From: Cloacimonetes bacterium UBA5210
GTDB taxonomy: Bacteria; Cloacimonadota; Cloacimonadia; Cloacimonadales; Cloacimonadaceae
DNA: 64,000 bases
Direction of reading: 5' to 3'
NCBI GenBank assembly: GCA_002412625.1
Contig: DHVK01000014.1
Coordinates: 1 to 64,000 of the forward strand
Shown: positions 44,606-52,954 of the stretch, piece by piece
Position numbering within the stretch: position 1 is the stretch's first letter
How the letters are laid out: every line of letters starts with the position of its first letter
Notes under the pieces: generated by a model
Database searches by the model: none
Told to the model about the DNA's origin: nothing
Seen by the model: only the letters and a program-made list of their open reading frames with translations
Translations under genes and position numbers: made by a program

Positions 44606-46825
44606 ATGGCAAAAAATCTTATTATAGTAGAATCACCTGCCAAAGCGCATACAATCAGCAAATTCTTGAAAAACGAGTACACCGTGAAAGCCTCGATGGG
44701 GCACATCCGGGATCTCCCCGCGCATGATTTGGGAGTGGATGTAGAGCATGATTTTGAACCCAAATACGAAACCGATAAAAAGAAAAGTAAGATTATCAGT
44801 GAATTGCGCGAAGCTGCGACCAAAGCGGACGCCATCTATCTGGCAAGCGACCATGACCGCGAGGGAGAGGCCATTGCCTGGCATCTGAGCAAGGTTTTGG
44901 AAAAAGAGAGCAAGGGCAAACAAGTCTATCGCATCCTGTTCAACGAGATTACCGCCAGCGCTATTGGCAAGGCGATCTCGAACCCGGGCAGCATAGACAT
45001 CGCCAAGGTGGATGCCCAACAAGCCCGCAGAATATTGGACCGCGTGGTGGGCTACAGCATTTCGCCTCTCTTGTGGAAAGTGATCGCCAAAGACCTTTCC
45101 GCGGGCAGAGTGCAGTCTGTGGCATTGCGGCTGATCTGCGAACGTGAAGCTGAAGTAAACGCATTTGTTCCCAAAGAGTTTTGGAAGGTCCAGGCAGATT
45201 TTTGGCGGGATGACCTACCCAAGTTCAAAGCTACTCTGGAAAAGCTGGAGGGCAAGAAACACGAGATCGGGACCAAGGAAGACGCCGATAAGCTGATGGC
45301 AAGCCTGAAGAACCAAGACGCGATCTTGGAAAGCATCAAGCGCAACACCCGCAACGTGGAACCACCCCCGCCGTTTATCACCAGTACTCTGCAGCAGGAG
45401 GCTTCCAAGCTGCTCTCCTTTCAGGCACAGCGTTCAATGAGCATAGCGCAGCAGCTGTATGAAGGAATCGATATCGGCGGAGAAAGCACCGGACTGATCA
45501 CCTATATGCGTACGGATAGCACCAGAATCGCCGATGAAGCTGTTGCCGCCTGCAAGGAAGTGATCGCTGCCCGCTACGGAGAAAACGCCGTGAACCCGGG
45601 CCTGAGAGTATATAAAAGCAAACAAGGCGCGCAGGACGCGCATGAAGCGATCCGTCCCACAGATCCCGGGCGTACCCCCGAAAGCCTGCAAGGCTATTTA
45701 TCCAAGGAACAGCAAAAGCTCTACACCCTGATCTGGCAACGCTTTGTTGCCACTCAGATGAAGGGCGCGAAGGTCTTGGCTACCACCGCTGCGATCAATG
45801 TGGGCAATGCCACTTTCAACGCGAGCGGAAATCAGATTAGCGACGAAGGATTCTTGAAGTGCTATCCGCATGTGAACATCCCTCTGGGAGAGAAGATTCA
45901 CAAGGATTACGCGCTCAAAAACGAACTCGAATACAGTCCGCTGAAGCAATCGCAACACTTCACCAGCCCGCCTTCACGCTTCACCGAAGCCTCTCTGATC
46001 AAAGAACTGGAAGCCAAAGGCATCGGACGCCCCTCTACCTATGCCGCGATCATCAGCACCATCCGCAATCGCAAATATGTGAACATCGAAAAGAAGAACT
46101 TTGTGCCCACTCCATTGGGGAACGATGTCAACGGATTTCTGGTGGATAAGTTCGATAGCCTCTTTAATGTGAAGTTCACAGCGCAAATGGAAGATAAACT
46201 GGATGAAGTGGAATATGGCAAGGTGGTGTGGCACAAGCTGGTGAAAGGATATTACGACGACATGAAGGTCTTGATCGGCAAGGTGGATGTGAAAAAAGAG
46301 AAGCAAGCCATGATCCAGGAAACCGGGATCCCCTGTGACCAATGCGAAACCGGCAAGATGGTGATCAAGCGCAGCCGCAGTGGAGAGTTTCTTTCTTGCG
46401 ATCAATATCCTGCCTGCAAAAATAGCAAGAGCTTCACCCGGGAGCCGGATGGCACAATCAAGATCGTGATTCCCCAAACCCTGGAGGAGAAATGCCCAAC
46501 CTGCGGGAATCCGCTGGTGGAGCGCACCGGCAAGTTCGGAGCATTCATCGCCTGCAGTACATATCCCAAGTGCAAATTCGCCAAACCGAAGACCTTGGGC
46601 ATCAAATGTCCTGAGTGTAAAGCAGGAGAGGTGGTTTCACGGCGCAGCAAGAAGGGCAGCATGTTCTTTGCCTGCTCCGCGTATCCGGATTGCAAATGGA
46701 TCTCGAATGACAAGCCGGTGCCCCAGAGCTGCCCGAATTGCGGCAATGACTATCTGGTGGAAAAGTATAACAAGGACAAAGGGCATATGTTGCAATGCCC
46801 CAAATGCAAGCACGTGGTGGAATAG
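44606..46825 (+). CDS. topA: DNA topoisomerase I (TopA) with C-terminal zinc ribbons
   Basis: Type IA topoisomerase relaxing negative supercoils. The 739-aa protein begins KNLIIVESPAKAHTI (TOPRIM), with the acidic DHDREGEAIAWHL motif and active-site Tyr300 in ITYMRTDSTRIAD. Four C-terminal zinc-ribbon units follow residue ~570: CDQCETG..CDQYPAC, CPTCGNP..CSTYPKC, CPECKAG..CSAYPDC and CPNCGND..CPKC. I start it at the ATG 4 nt after the secA stop. The longer upstream frame overlaps secA and is not TOPRIM-like. Confidence 0.96.
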   Translation: MAKNLIIVESPAKAHTISKFLKNEYTVKASMGHIRDLPAHDLGVDVEHDFEPKYETDKKKSKIISELREAATKADAIYLASDHDREGEAIAWHLSKVLEKESKGKQVYRILFNEITASAIGKAISNPGSIDIAKVDAQQARRILDRVVGYSISPLLWKVIAKDLSAGRVQSVALRLICEREAEVNAFVPKEFWKVQADFWRDDLPKFKATLEKLEGKKHEIGTKEDADKLMASLKNQDAILESIKRNTRNVEPPPPFITSTLQQEASKLLSFQAQRSMSIAQQLYEGIDIGGESTGLITYMRTDSTRIADEAVAACKEVIAARYGENAVNPGLRVYKSKQGAQDAHEAIRPTDPGRTPESLQGYLSKEQQKLYTLIWQRFVATQMKGAKVLATTAAINVGNATFNASGNQISDEGFLKCYPHVNIPLGEKIHKDYALKNELEYSPLKQSQHFTSPPSRFTEASLIKELEAKGIGRPSTYAAIISTIRNRKYVNIEKKNFVPTPLGNDVNGFLVDKFDSLFNVKFTAQMEDKLDEVEYGKVVWHKLVKGYYDDMKVLIGKVDVKKEKQAMIQETGIPCDQCETGKMVIKRSRSGEFLSCDQYPACKNSKSFTREPDGTIKIVIPQTLEEKCPTCGNPLVERTGKFGAFIACSTYPKCKFAKPKTLGIKCPECKAGEVVSRRSKKGSMFFACSAYPDCKWISNDKPVPQSCPNCGNDYLVEKYNKDKGHMLQCPKCKHVVE

Positions 46826-46829
46826 ATAA

Positions 46830-48104
46830 ATGCACATCGGTGACGGTTTCCGCAGCGCATTGGTCAGCATAGCTTCGCACAAAATGCGCAGTTTCCTGAC
46901 CACCATCGGCATCGTGATCGGTGTGATGGCTGTGGTAACGATGTTTTCCAGCATTTACGCGTTGAAAGACCTGATCAACAAGAATATGGAAGGCATGGGC
47001 TGGAACTATTCGGTGATTATCACCAACGGTGGAACTTCGACCGCGGAGATAGATCAGCGTTCAGCAGTGCAAACCCAGAGACGGGCCCGGCAATTGGCCC
47101 GCAATCTGGATATGGAGGACTACGCTGCCCTGAAAATCGGGCTGGATGTGAAAGGTATTTACGGCATGGTGGAAACCAGTAGCCTGCAACGTGTGGGAAA
47201 TGAAGACAATTACATCAGCGTAAAGGCCACCGAAAATCATTTCTTCGCCAGTAAGAGCTACGAGATCTCCCAAGGGCGAAATTTTAGCCCGGTGGAACTC
47301 TCTGAGGGCTTACCGGTGGCGATTCTGGGCTATAAATATGCCCAGAAATACTACCCGGGAAAAGATGTGCTGGGTGAAACACTGGTGCTGGGTGAACATC
47401 GCTATCGGGTGATCGGGATTCTGGGTTCAGACCAGCTAAATAGTAGCAATGGCATGAACTTCAACCCCTGGGAGCGGGATCAGGAACTACAGGCGGTGTA
47501 TGTGCCGCTGAAATATGGCTCCTACCGCTTCGGCTATGGCAAACAGGTACCGATGATCTATCTTCAGGCGCATGATGCTCAGTCCTTTGCGCAGATGAAA
47601 TCCCTGGCGCGGCAGATCCTGCTCTCCCGACGTAATATGTATCCCAGCTTCCGGTTTATGGATATCGGCGCGATGATGCTGGATATCACTGCCGAGATCG
47701 ATAAACAGATGAAGAAGTGGAACATTACGCTCTCCGCGATTGCCTCCATATCCCTGATTGTGGGCGGGATCGGCTTGTTTTCCACCCTCCTGATTTCCAT
47801 CCAGGAACGGATGAGCGAAATCGGGATTCGCAAGAGCATCGGAGCCACCGATAACGATATCTTCTTTTACTTCATCTTTGAAGCCCTCGTGCTTGCCCTC
47901 GCCGGCGCGATATTGGGCATCCTGATCGCTTGGGTGATATTGAGTGCGATTGGTTCCGCTCTGAAATTTCCACTGTATCTGCCCTTGCCGGGTGTGCTTT
48001 TGGGGCTCTTCTTTTCTCTGCTGATCGGCTTTATCTCCGGGATATATCCGGCATTGAAGGCCGCTAAGATCGACCCCATCAAGGCGATCTACTATCTGGA
48101 ATAA
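46830..48104 (+). CDS. MacB/FtsX-type ABC transporter permease
   Basis: A 424-aa protein with one N-terminal transmembrane helix (KMRSFLTTIGIVIGVMAVVTMF), a ~240-residue periplasmic MacB_PCD domain, and three C-terminal helices with the permease motif ISIQERMSEIGIRKSIGATDNDI and final ALKAAKIDPIKAIYYLE. The family couples a cytoplasmic ATPase to periplasmic mechanical work in export or lipoprotein handling. No ATPase or periplasmic adaptor gene is adjacent, so its partners are encoded elsewhere. It begins 4 nt after topA. Confidence 0.9.
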   Translation: MHIGDGFRSALVSIASHKMRSFLTTIGIVIGVMAVVTMFSSIYALKDLINKNMEGMGWNYSVIITNGGTSTAEIDQRSAVQTQRRARQLARNLDMEDYAALKIGLDVKGIYGMVETSSLQRVGNEDNYISVKATENHFFASKSYEISQGRNFSPVELSEGLPVAILGYKYAQKYYPGKDVLGETLVLGEHRYRVIGILGSDQLNSSNGMNFNPWERDQELQAVYVPLKYGSYRFGYGKQVPMIYLQAHDAQSFAQMKSLARQILLSRRNMYPSFRFMDIGAMMLDITAEIDKQMKKWNITLSAIASISLIVGGIGLFSTLLISIQERMSEIGIRKSIGATDNDIFFYFIFEALVLALAGAILGILIAWVILSAIGSALKFPLYLPLPGVLLGLFFSLLIGFISGIYPALKAAKIDPIKAIYYLE

Positions 48105-48138
48105 GGCTGCTAAATCCTTGGTCTGCCAATTCCCGATT

Positions 48139-48241
48139 TGGCAGAAGCACTGCACTGTGCCGGCGCTCGCCTGAAGCGCCGAGTGAACTGGCGTTAGGGC
48201 GTAAGTGAATAGGCGGTACGGTGAACGCCCGTATTAGCCTG
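48139..48241 (+). repeat. Non-coding repeat, left copy
   Basis: TGGCAGAAGC..., CTCGCCTGAAGCGCCG, GTGAATAGGCGGTACGG and GTATTAGCCT recur in order in the copy at 48751. The sequence can fold locally (GGCGCT/AGCGCC). It fills most of the 240 bases between the permease gene and the small secreted protein. Confidence 0.6.
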
Positions 48242-48344
48242 TAGGGGTAGCAGCGAAAGGCAGATACTTTGTGGTAGAATTCATTCGGTTGGTCAGATCC
48301 CTTTCCCAGCTTATACTATCAGTAATCTAATCAAGGAGATGGAT

Positions 48345-48683
48345 ATGAAACAGATAATCATCATTTTGCTACTGGTGCTTGGACTCAGCCTTGCGTTTGC
48401 GCATCCCGCGGGAGTCGTGAAGGCTGTACTGGATACGGAAACAGCTCTGTTGACTGTGGATTTTGCGCACAAAGTAAAGGACGCAGCGGATCACTATATC
48501 AACAGCGTGGAGATCAAGGTGAATGGCAAAGTAGCCATAGTGCACAGCCTAAGCCTGCAGGAAAGCGTTAACGGTGGATCCTTGGTTTACAAAATTCCGG
48601 CGCTGAAGAAAGGCGACAAGATCAGTGTATTGACCAAATGCAGTAAGGGCGGCGATAAGAGCGCAAACATCACAGTACCTTAG
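48345..48683 (+). CDS. Small exported superoxide-reductase-like (SORL) protein
   Basis: A 112-aa protein with a signal peptide (KQIIIILLLVLGLSLAFA) and a single Ig-like domain. The stretch HKVKDAADHYINSVEIKVNG (His42, His50) and Cys99 in LTKCSKGG match the spacing of the desulfoferrodoxin/superoxide reductase iron site. The usual His after the Cys (CxxH) is absent, so catalytic iron binding is uncertain. The second of two ATGs is used because the first lies in the AAGGAG site. It is flanked by two copies of a repeat and stands alone. Confidence 0.65.
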   Translation: MKQIIIILLLVLGLSLAFAHPAGVVKAVLDTETALLTVDFAHKVKDAADHYINSVEIKVNGKVAIVHSLSLQESVNGGSLVYKIPALKKGDKISVLTKCSKGGDKSANITVP

Positions 48684-48750
48684 ACTCGGGAATATCCGCA
48701 CCTGGCGCGTGGATAGCAGACTGCTGGGTTATGGGCGGCAAGCTCTGATC

Positions 48751-48895
48751 TGGCAGAAGCTGCTTCATTGTGCCAGTGCTCGCAGTACCGGAGCTCGCCT
48801 GAAGCGCCGCGAATGTACTGGTGCTCGATGAAGCGCCGATTGAATAGGCATTACTGCGTGATTGAATAGGCGGTTCGGCGACCACCTGTACTGGC
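48751..48895 (+). repeat. Non-coding repeat, right copy
   Basis: Same order of blocks as the left copy (TGGCAGAAGC, CTCGCCTGAAGCGCCG, GAATAGGCGGTTCGGCG, TACTGGCCT) with about 40 extra bases in the middle, where GATGAAGCGCCGATTGAATAG is a partial internal duplication. The orientation matches the left copy. Confidence 0.6.
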
Positions 48896-48967
48896 CTAAA
48901 ACGCTCGTGTCATACAATTTTCACAAGCTTGGCTCATCGTAGAAATTCGGATATTGCCACGATGAAA

Positions 48968-49372
48968 CTAACGGAACCGGACGTGCTGAACGTCTATCCC
49001 GCTTGGGTATCTATTGCCGACGTTGAACACGAGCTTGGTGTCAAAAGAGCCTTTGCGAGGCTTTTTCCCGGTACCTTGGGCGGGGATGATGTAGCTCCCG
49101 CACACAGAAGCCGTAGCGATCTTGCGTTTGTGTGGCCCCGGTATGTCCTCCATTTTAAGGATTAGCACTTCTTCGATTTCCCAGTTTGAAACCTGAGCCG
49201 GCAGATTCAGATATTTCAGGGACAGTTGATTGTTGGCATAGTGCATTATTGCCTTGCAATAGTCTGGGGCTTCCACATATTCAGGGGGGCGATTGAAAAC
49301 CGGCAAAACAGTCGTGTAAACAAAAACTGCAAATAGCACCAAAGAAACCAGCCATACAGTCTTCTTCAGCAT
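48968..49372 (-). CDS. Small membrane-anchored protein of unknown function
   Basis: A 134-aa product with an N-terminal transmembrane helix or uncleaved signal (KKTVWLVSLVLFAVFVYTTV) and a ~110-residue exported part containing two Cys (PDYCKAIM and ASVCGSYI) that could form a disulfide. I do not recognise a family. The ATG has a GGAGA-like site upstream. It is monocistronic, with 150 bases of featureless DNA before it. Confidence 0.7.
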   Translation of the reverse strand: MLKKTVWLVSLVLFAVFVYTTVLPVFNRPPEYVEAPDYCKAIMHYANNQLSLKYLNLPAQVSNWEIEEVLILKMEDIPGPHKRKIATASVCGSYIIPAQGTGKKPRKGSFDTKLVFNVGNRYPSGIDVQHVRFR

Positions 49373-49524
49373 ATCATTCTCCTTATCTCGTGTTCTATAA
49401 ATGTAAATAATACAATCAGTTACTATTTCCCTGCACCATGTAGAAAGATTTCCCCAATGTCAAGCAGAAAGTGGTATTTAGCCGGGTGGGGAGCTGGGGA
49501 GATGACCAGGTAGGGAGATGGGGC

Positions 49525-50541
49525 TCAAATGCTTAGTTTTTGCACTATTCCTTCCCCGCAGTTGCGGCAGATGGCATATCTATCTCTGCCATGCAGAATC
49601 TGCCGGCGCATCTTGTTCATAGCCGTGCCAAACCAGAGGTCGCTAAAGCTCAGTTCCGTAATGTTCCCGATTCTAAACTGCAAATCTTTGTCGTAGCAGC
49701 AGATGCTAAGCTCACCATCCCAGTTGATCACTGGCTGAGTCCATAGCCGGCGGCAACGGTTCAAGAGCTTGGTCTTCAGTTGGAAATCCTTGCCCTCGGC
49801 ACTATAGCGGCTGAGCTCGTGATCTGCAGGCAAAAACCGGAGATCATCCGTAGAGTAGATTTGCACAGTCTTAAACTCCAGCTTATCCACTCCGATCTCA
49901 TGCGCAAGCCGCTTCACGCTATCTATCTCATGCTCGTTTTGGCGCATGATGATGAACTGCCATACTATTTGGGGCGTAGCGCTGCGCAAAGCTCGTTTGG
50001 CTTCCACTAGGGATTTCATGTTTTGCAGAACCAAGTCATAATCCCCATTCACTCGATATTGATCGTAGGTAGCCTTGGAGATGCCGTCCATGGAGATGAT
50101 TAGTTTGCTCAGTCCACTTTGGATGATGGCTGTCGCATCCAGGCTCAGGCTGGCATTGGTAGAGCACATGGTGTAGAGCCCCTTGTCAGCGGCATAGCGT
50201 ACCATGCGGTTGAACTCCGGATTCAGATATGGCTCGCCTTGGTTCCAGAGAATCAACATGCCCACTTTGTGGTGCACGCTATCCACAATGCTCTGAAACA
50301 GCGCTGGGTCCATCATCCCGCGCTCGCGCTTCAAGCTGCCGTTTCCGCTGGGGCAGAGCGGGCATTTCAGGTTGCAAATGTTCGTGGGTTCGATCATTAG
50401 CGCGGGAGGATAGTGATTCACGATCACCCGCTTAGTAAGCACTGAACGGCGGTAATCCAGCCAGCTCCCGGCGGCATTAGCCAGGCGCTCTTGCTTCAGA
50501 TAGGCGATCGCGAGATCCGCGTTTTGGGGTAATCTAAGCAT
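49525..50541 (-). CDS. Radical SAM/SPASM-domain enzyme
   Basis: The 338-aa protein has the radical SAM cluster motif at Cys56, Cys60 and Cys63 (TNICNLKCPLC), and a C-terminal SPASM region (NRCRRLWTQPVINWDGELSICCYDKD ... RYAICRNCGEG) with extra cysteines for auxiliary clusters. SPASM enzymes modify peptides or small molecules. This branch, with EPTNICNLKCPLCPSG and a Ser/Gly-rich insertion, is common as orphan genes in FCB genomes. No precursor peptide was found nearby. Its start overlaps the lptG end by 1 nt, so it is co-transcribed with the LPS export genes. Confidence 0.9.
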   Translation of the reverse strand: MLRLPQNADLAIAYLKQERLANAAGSWLDYRRSVLTKRVIVNHYPPALMIEPTNICNLKCPLCPSGNGSLKRERGMMDPALFQSIVDSVHHKVGMLILWNQGEPYLNPEFNRMVRYAADKGLYTMCSTNASLSLDATAIIQSGLSKLIISMDGISKATYDQYRVNGDYDLVLQNMKSLVEAKRALRSATPQIVWQFIIMRQNEHEIDSVKRLAHEIGVDKLEFKTVQIYSTDDLRFLPADHELSRYSAEGKDFQLKTKLLNRCRRLWTQPVINWDGELSICCYDKDLQFRIGNITELSFSDLWFGTAMNKMRRQILHGRDRYAICRNCGEGIVQKLSI

Positions 50542-51629
50542 TAAATCTCTGCCTTATAAAGGAAGATCAAGCCAACCAGGAAGAAAAACATGTTTGGCAA
50601 CCACGCTGCCCAAACGGGAGGGATAATGCCGTTGTAGCCAAAGCTCTGGCTGATCTGAACCACGATGAGGTAAGCAAAACAGACCAGCAAGCCCAGCATG
50701 AAGACCCAGCCGCGGCCTTTGCTACGCGTGTTTGAGGTAGCGATCGGGATGAAAAAGAAGATCACGATCAGGTTTGTCAGCGGGAAGGCGACCTTCATAT
50801 GCAGATCCACAATTTCACGACTGGCATCTTCACCCAGCTTTTCCAGCCTGCCGATGTAGTCCCAAAGTTCAAAGAAATTGAGCGCCAGAGTTTTCTTTGT
50901 GATGCGCACAAAATCCTTTGGTTCCACATTCAAAATCGGTATCGTGGTGCTGGGGTAGAACTTGGAAAATACCTGATTGCCATCCCGGAAACGGCGGATT
51001 TCGCAATCAAAGAGTTCCCACTTCTCGCCATCCCAGAGCGCTGAGGTAGCGCTTATCCGCTCCACTATCTGCGAGGTGTTAAAATCGATTCTGGTAAGGT
51101 CGATCACTCTGAGAGTGTTCTTGTAGCCATCAAAAAAGCCGAAATAATAGAAGTCGTTTTCTTTACCCCGATAGTGGACGCGGGCTTTCAGCATTTGGTC
51201 TTCGGGTTGTTCGCCCTTGATCTTCACGTTGTAAACCACGCTGCGCTCGGATTCCGCCCAAGGCAACACATATTCACCTACAGCCGCCACTGTAACAGAG
51301 ATCAAAAGCCCCAAGCCAAACAGCGGCAGCATCGCGCGTTTGATGCTCACCCCCGCGGCGCGGATCGCCACAGATTCATTGTGCTTTGCCAGTCCGTTCA
51401 TCATGAACAAACCGGTTAGCAGTACGGTTACCGGCGAGGTCAGAACTATCAGATAGGGTAAACGCAACAGATAGTAGGTGAGCGCCAGGTCGAAACTGGC
51501 ACCGGCTCTTAACAAGCGTGGCAGGTTGTCCACCACGTCAATCACGATGAAGAGCGCGGCAAAGCTGAAGAAAATTATCAGGTAAGTGCGCAGGAATTCG
51601 CGCAGGATATAACGATCAAGCTTGCGCAT
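50541..51629 (-). CDS. lptG: LPS export permease LptG
   Basis: One of two permeases that extract LPS with LptB. The 362-aa protein has an N-terminal LDRYILREFLRTYLIIFF, six predicted helices, and a periplasmic beta-jellyroll between helices 3 and 4 (res ~130-260). It is the second, shorter member of an lptF-lptG pair. The stop of lptF and this start share one base (51629). No missing parts. Confidence 0.9.
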   Translation of the reverse strand: MRKLDRYILREFLRTYLIIFFSFAALFIVIDVVDNLPRLLRAGASFDLALTYYLLRLPYLIVLTSPVTVLLTGLFMMNGLAKHNESVAIRAAGVSIKRAMLPLFGLGLLISVTVAAVGEYVLPWAESERSVVYNVKIKGEQPEDQMLKARVHYRGKENDFYYFGFFDGYKNTLRVIDLTRIDFNTSQIVERISATSALWDGEKWELFDCEIRRFRDGNQVFSKFYPSTTIPILNVEPKDFVRITKKTLALNFFELWDYIGRLEKLGEDASREIVDLHMKVAFPLTNLIVIFFFIPIATSNTRSKGRGWVFMLGLLVCFAYLIVVQISQSFGYNGIIPPVWAAWLPNMFFFLVGLIFLYKAEI

Positions 51630-52954
51630 TAGTGCACGACCTCGTCCGGAGGCGGAGTCTTGCCGCTCTTTAGGTGTTTGATGCGCCAGGAAAGCACTTG
51701 CATGTCCAGAAGGCGCTTCTCACGGAGAGAACCCCAAATCAACAGGCAAGCCAGAATGAAAAACAGGATATTTGAAAACCACATAGAGAGAAATGCGTTG
51801 AACTGACCCTTATCGGCAAACTGTTCGCCCATATTCAGGGCAACATAGTAAACCAAAAAGATCACGCTGGATACACTGAATGCCATCCCGATTCCGCTGG
51901 TGCGGGTCATCAGCCCCAGCGGAACACCCACCATCACGAAGATGATGATGGCAAAAGAGAGGGCAAACTTTTTGTGATATTCCACCTGCATTGCCCGGAT
52001 GTTAGTATCCAGCTCCTGCACCCGGTTTTGCGCTACTTGCTGCATGGCGTACAATCTGCGGTGTTCGGTCTGAGCCGCATAAGGATCCGGGTTTAGCGAC
52101 CCCGCACTGATGCGTGATGCCAGATTTTGTGCTTCCTGTTGCTTCTCCAGAAGCTCTTGCTTGCGGTCCTTCAATGCGGCTGTTAGCTGCCCGTAGGTCA
52201 TTTCACGGTCACTGCGATAGCCGCTTTCAAAGACATCCGTGCGGTTCCCCAGATCCCGTACGTTGATCACATATTCTTTAAAGTGCGTAGTGCTATATTT
52301 TCCCGGCTCACGCTCATTGCGCTGCTGCATCTCGCCGTTTTTCAGGATGATGCGCAGGGCATTGCCATTGTTCATCTGCATCACCTCACCGCTTTGGGCA
52401 TAGATGGTGCGGGGAAATCTGCTCTCACTGCGATCGTAGATCAGCACGTCCAGCAGCTCTTCCTCGGTATTTTCAGAGCACCACACGGTGTAATCCAGAA
52501 GGTGGTTAAACTCCCCGGCCTCGATGATGGTCATCGGTTTATAATAGGCGATTTTCAGCATCAGGTTCTTTAGCTTGTGGTTGGTGTCCGGCAGAAACCA
52601 ATGGTTGAAGTAAACCATCAGCGCGGTGAGCATTACAGCCGCCATAAAGAGAGGCCCCAGCATGGCATAGATATTAACTCCGCTGGATTTTATGGCGGTG
52701 ATTTCGCGATCCACACTCATGCGCCCAAAGGCCAGAATGGTGGCTACCAGTACTGCCATCGGGATCGACAATGCCAACATGTAGGGGATGGACAGGCCGA
52801 ATACTTCCAACACTATCCCCGCCGGGAGTTGCTTTTCCACGATGAGATCAATGAGGTCGATTATGCGGTCGATCAATAGGATGAAGGTGACCACCATGAG
52901 CGAGATCAGGAAAGGTGAGACGTGTTCCCGCAGGATATAGCGCTTCAGGATCAC
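51629..52954 (-). CDS. lptF: LPS export permease LptF
   Basis: A 441-aa permease beginning ILKRYILREHVSPFLISLMV, with the helix 2-3 motif SIPMAVLVATILAFGRMS. It has an enlarged periplasmic region (res ~125-310) including a coiled segment KDRKQELLEKQQEAQNLA, which makes it ~75 residues longer than E. coli LptF. Six membrane spans. Overlaps ligA by 4 nt at its start. Together with lptG it shows that the organism exports LPS. Confidence 0.89.
   Translation of the reverse strand: MILKRYILREHVSPFLISLMVVTFILLIDRIIDLIDLIVEKQLPAGIVLEVFGLSIPYMLALSIPMAVLVATILAFGRMSVDREITAIKSSGVNIYAMLGPLFMAAVMLTALMVYFNHWFLPDTNHKLKNLMLKIAYYKPMTIIEAGEFNHLLDYTVWCSENTEEELLDVLIYDRSESRFPRTIYAQSGEVMQMNNGNALRIILKNGEMQQRNEREPGKYSTTHFKEYVINVRDLGNRTDVFESGYRSDREMTYGQLTAALKDRKQELLEKQQEAQNLASRISAGSLNPDPYAAQTEHRRLYAMQQVAQNRVQELDTNIRAMQVEYHKKFALSFAIIIFVMVGVPLGLMTRTSGIGMAFSVSSVIFLVYYVALNMGEQFADKGQFNAFLSMWFSNILFFILACLLIWGSLREKRLLDMQVLSWRIKHLKSGKTPPPDEVVH

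Noticed and set aside
48139..48895. Integron attC sites around the SORL gene
   Set aside because: The repeats lack paired RYYYAAC/GTTRRRY core sites in inverted layout, and no integrase gene is present.
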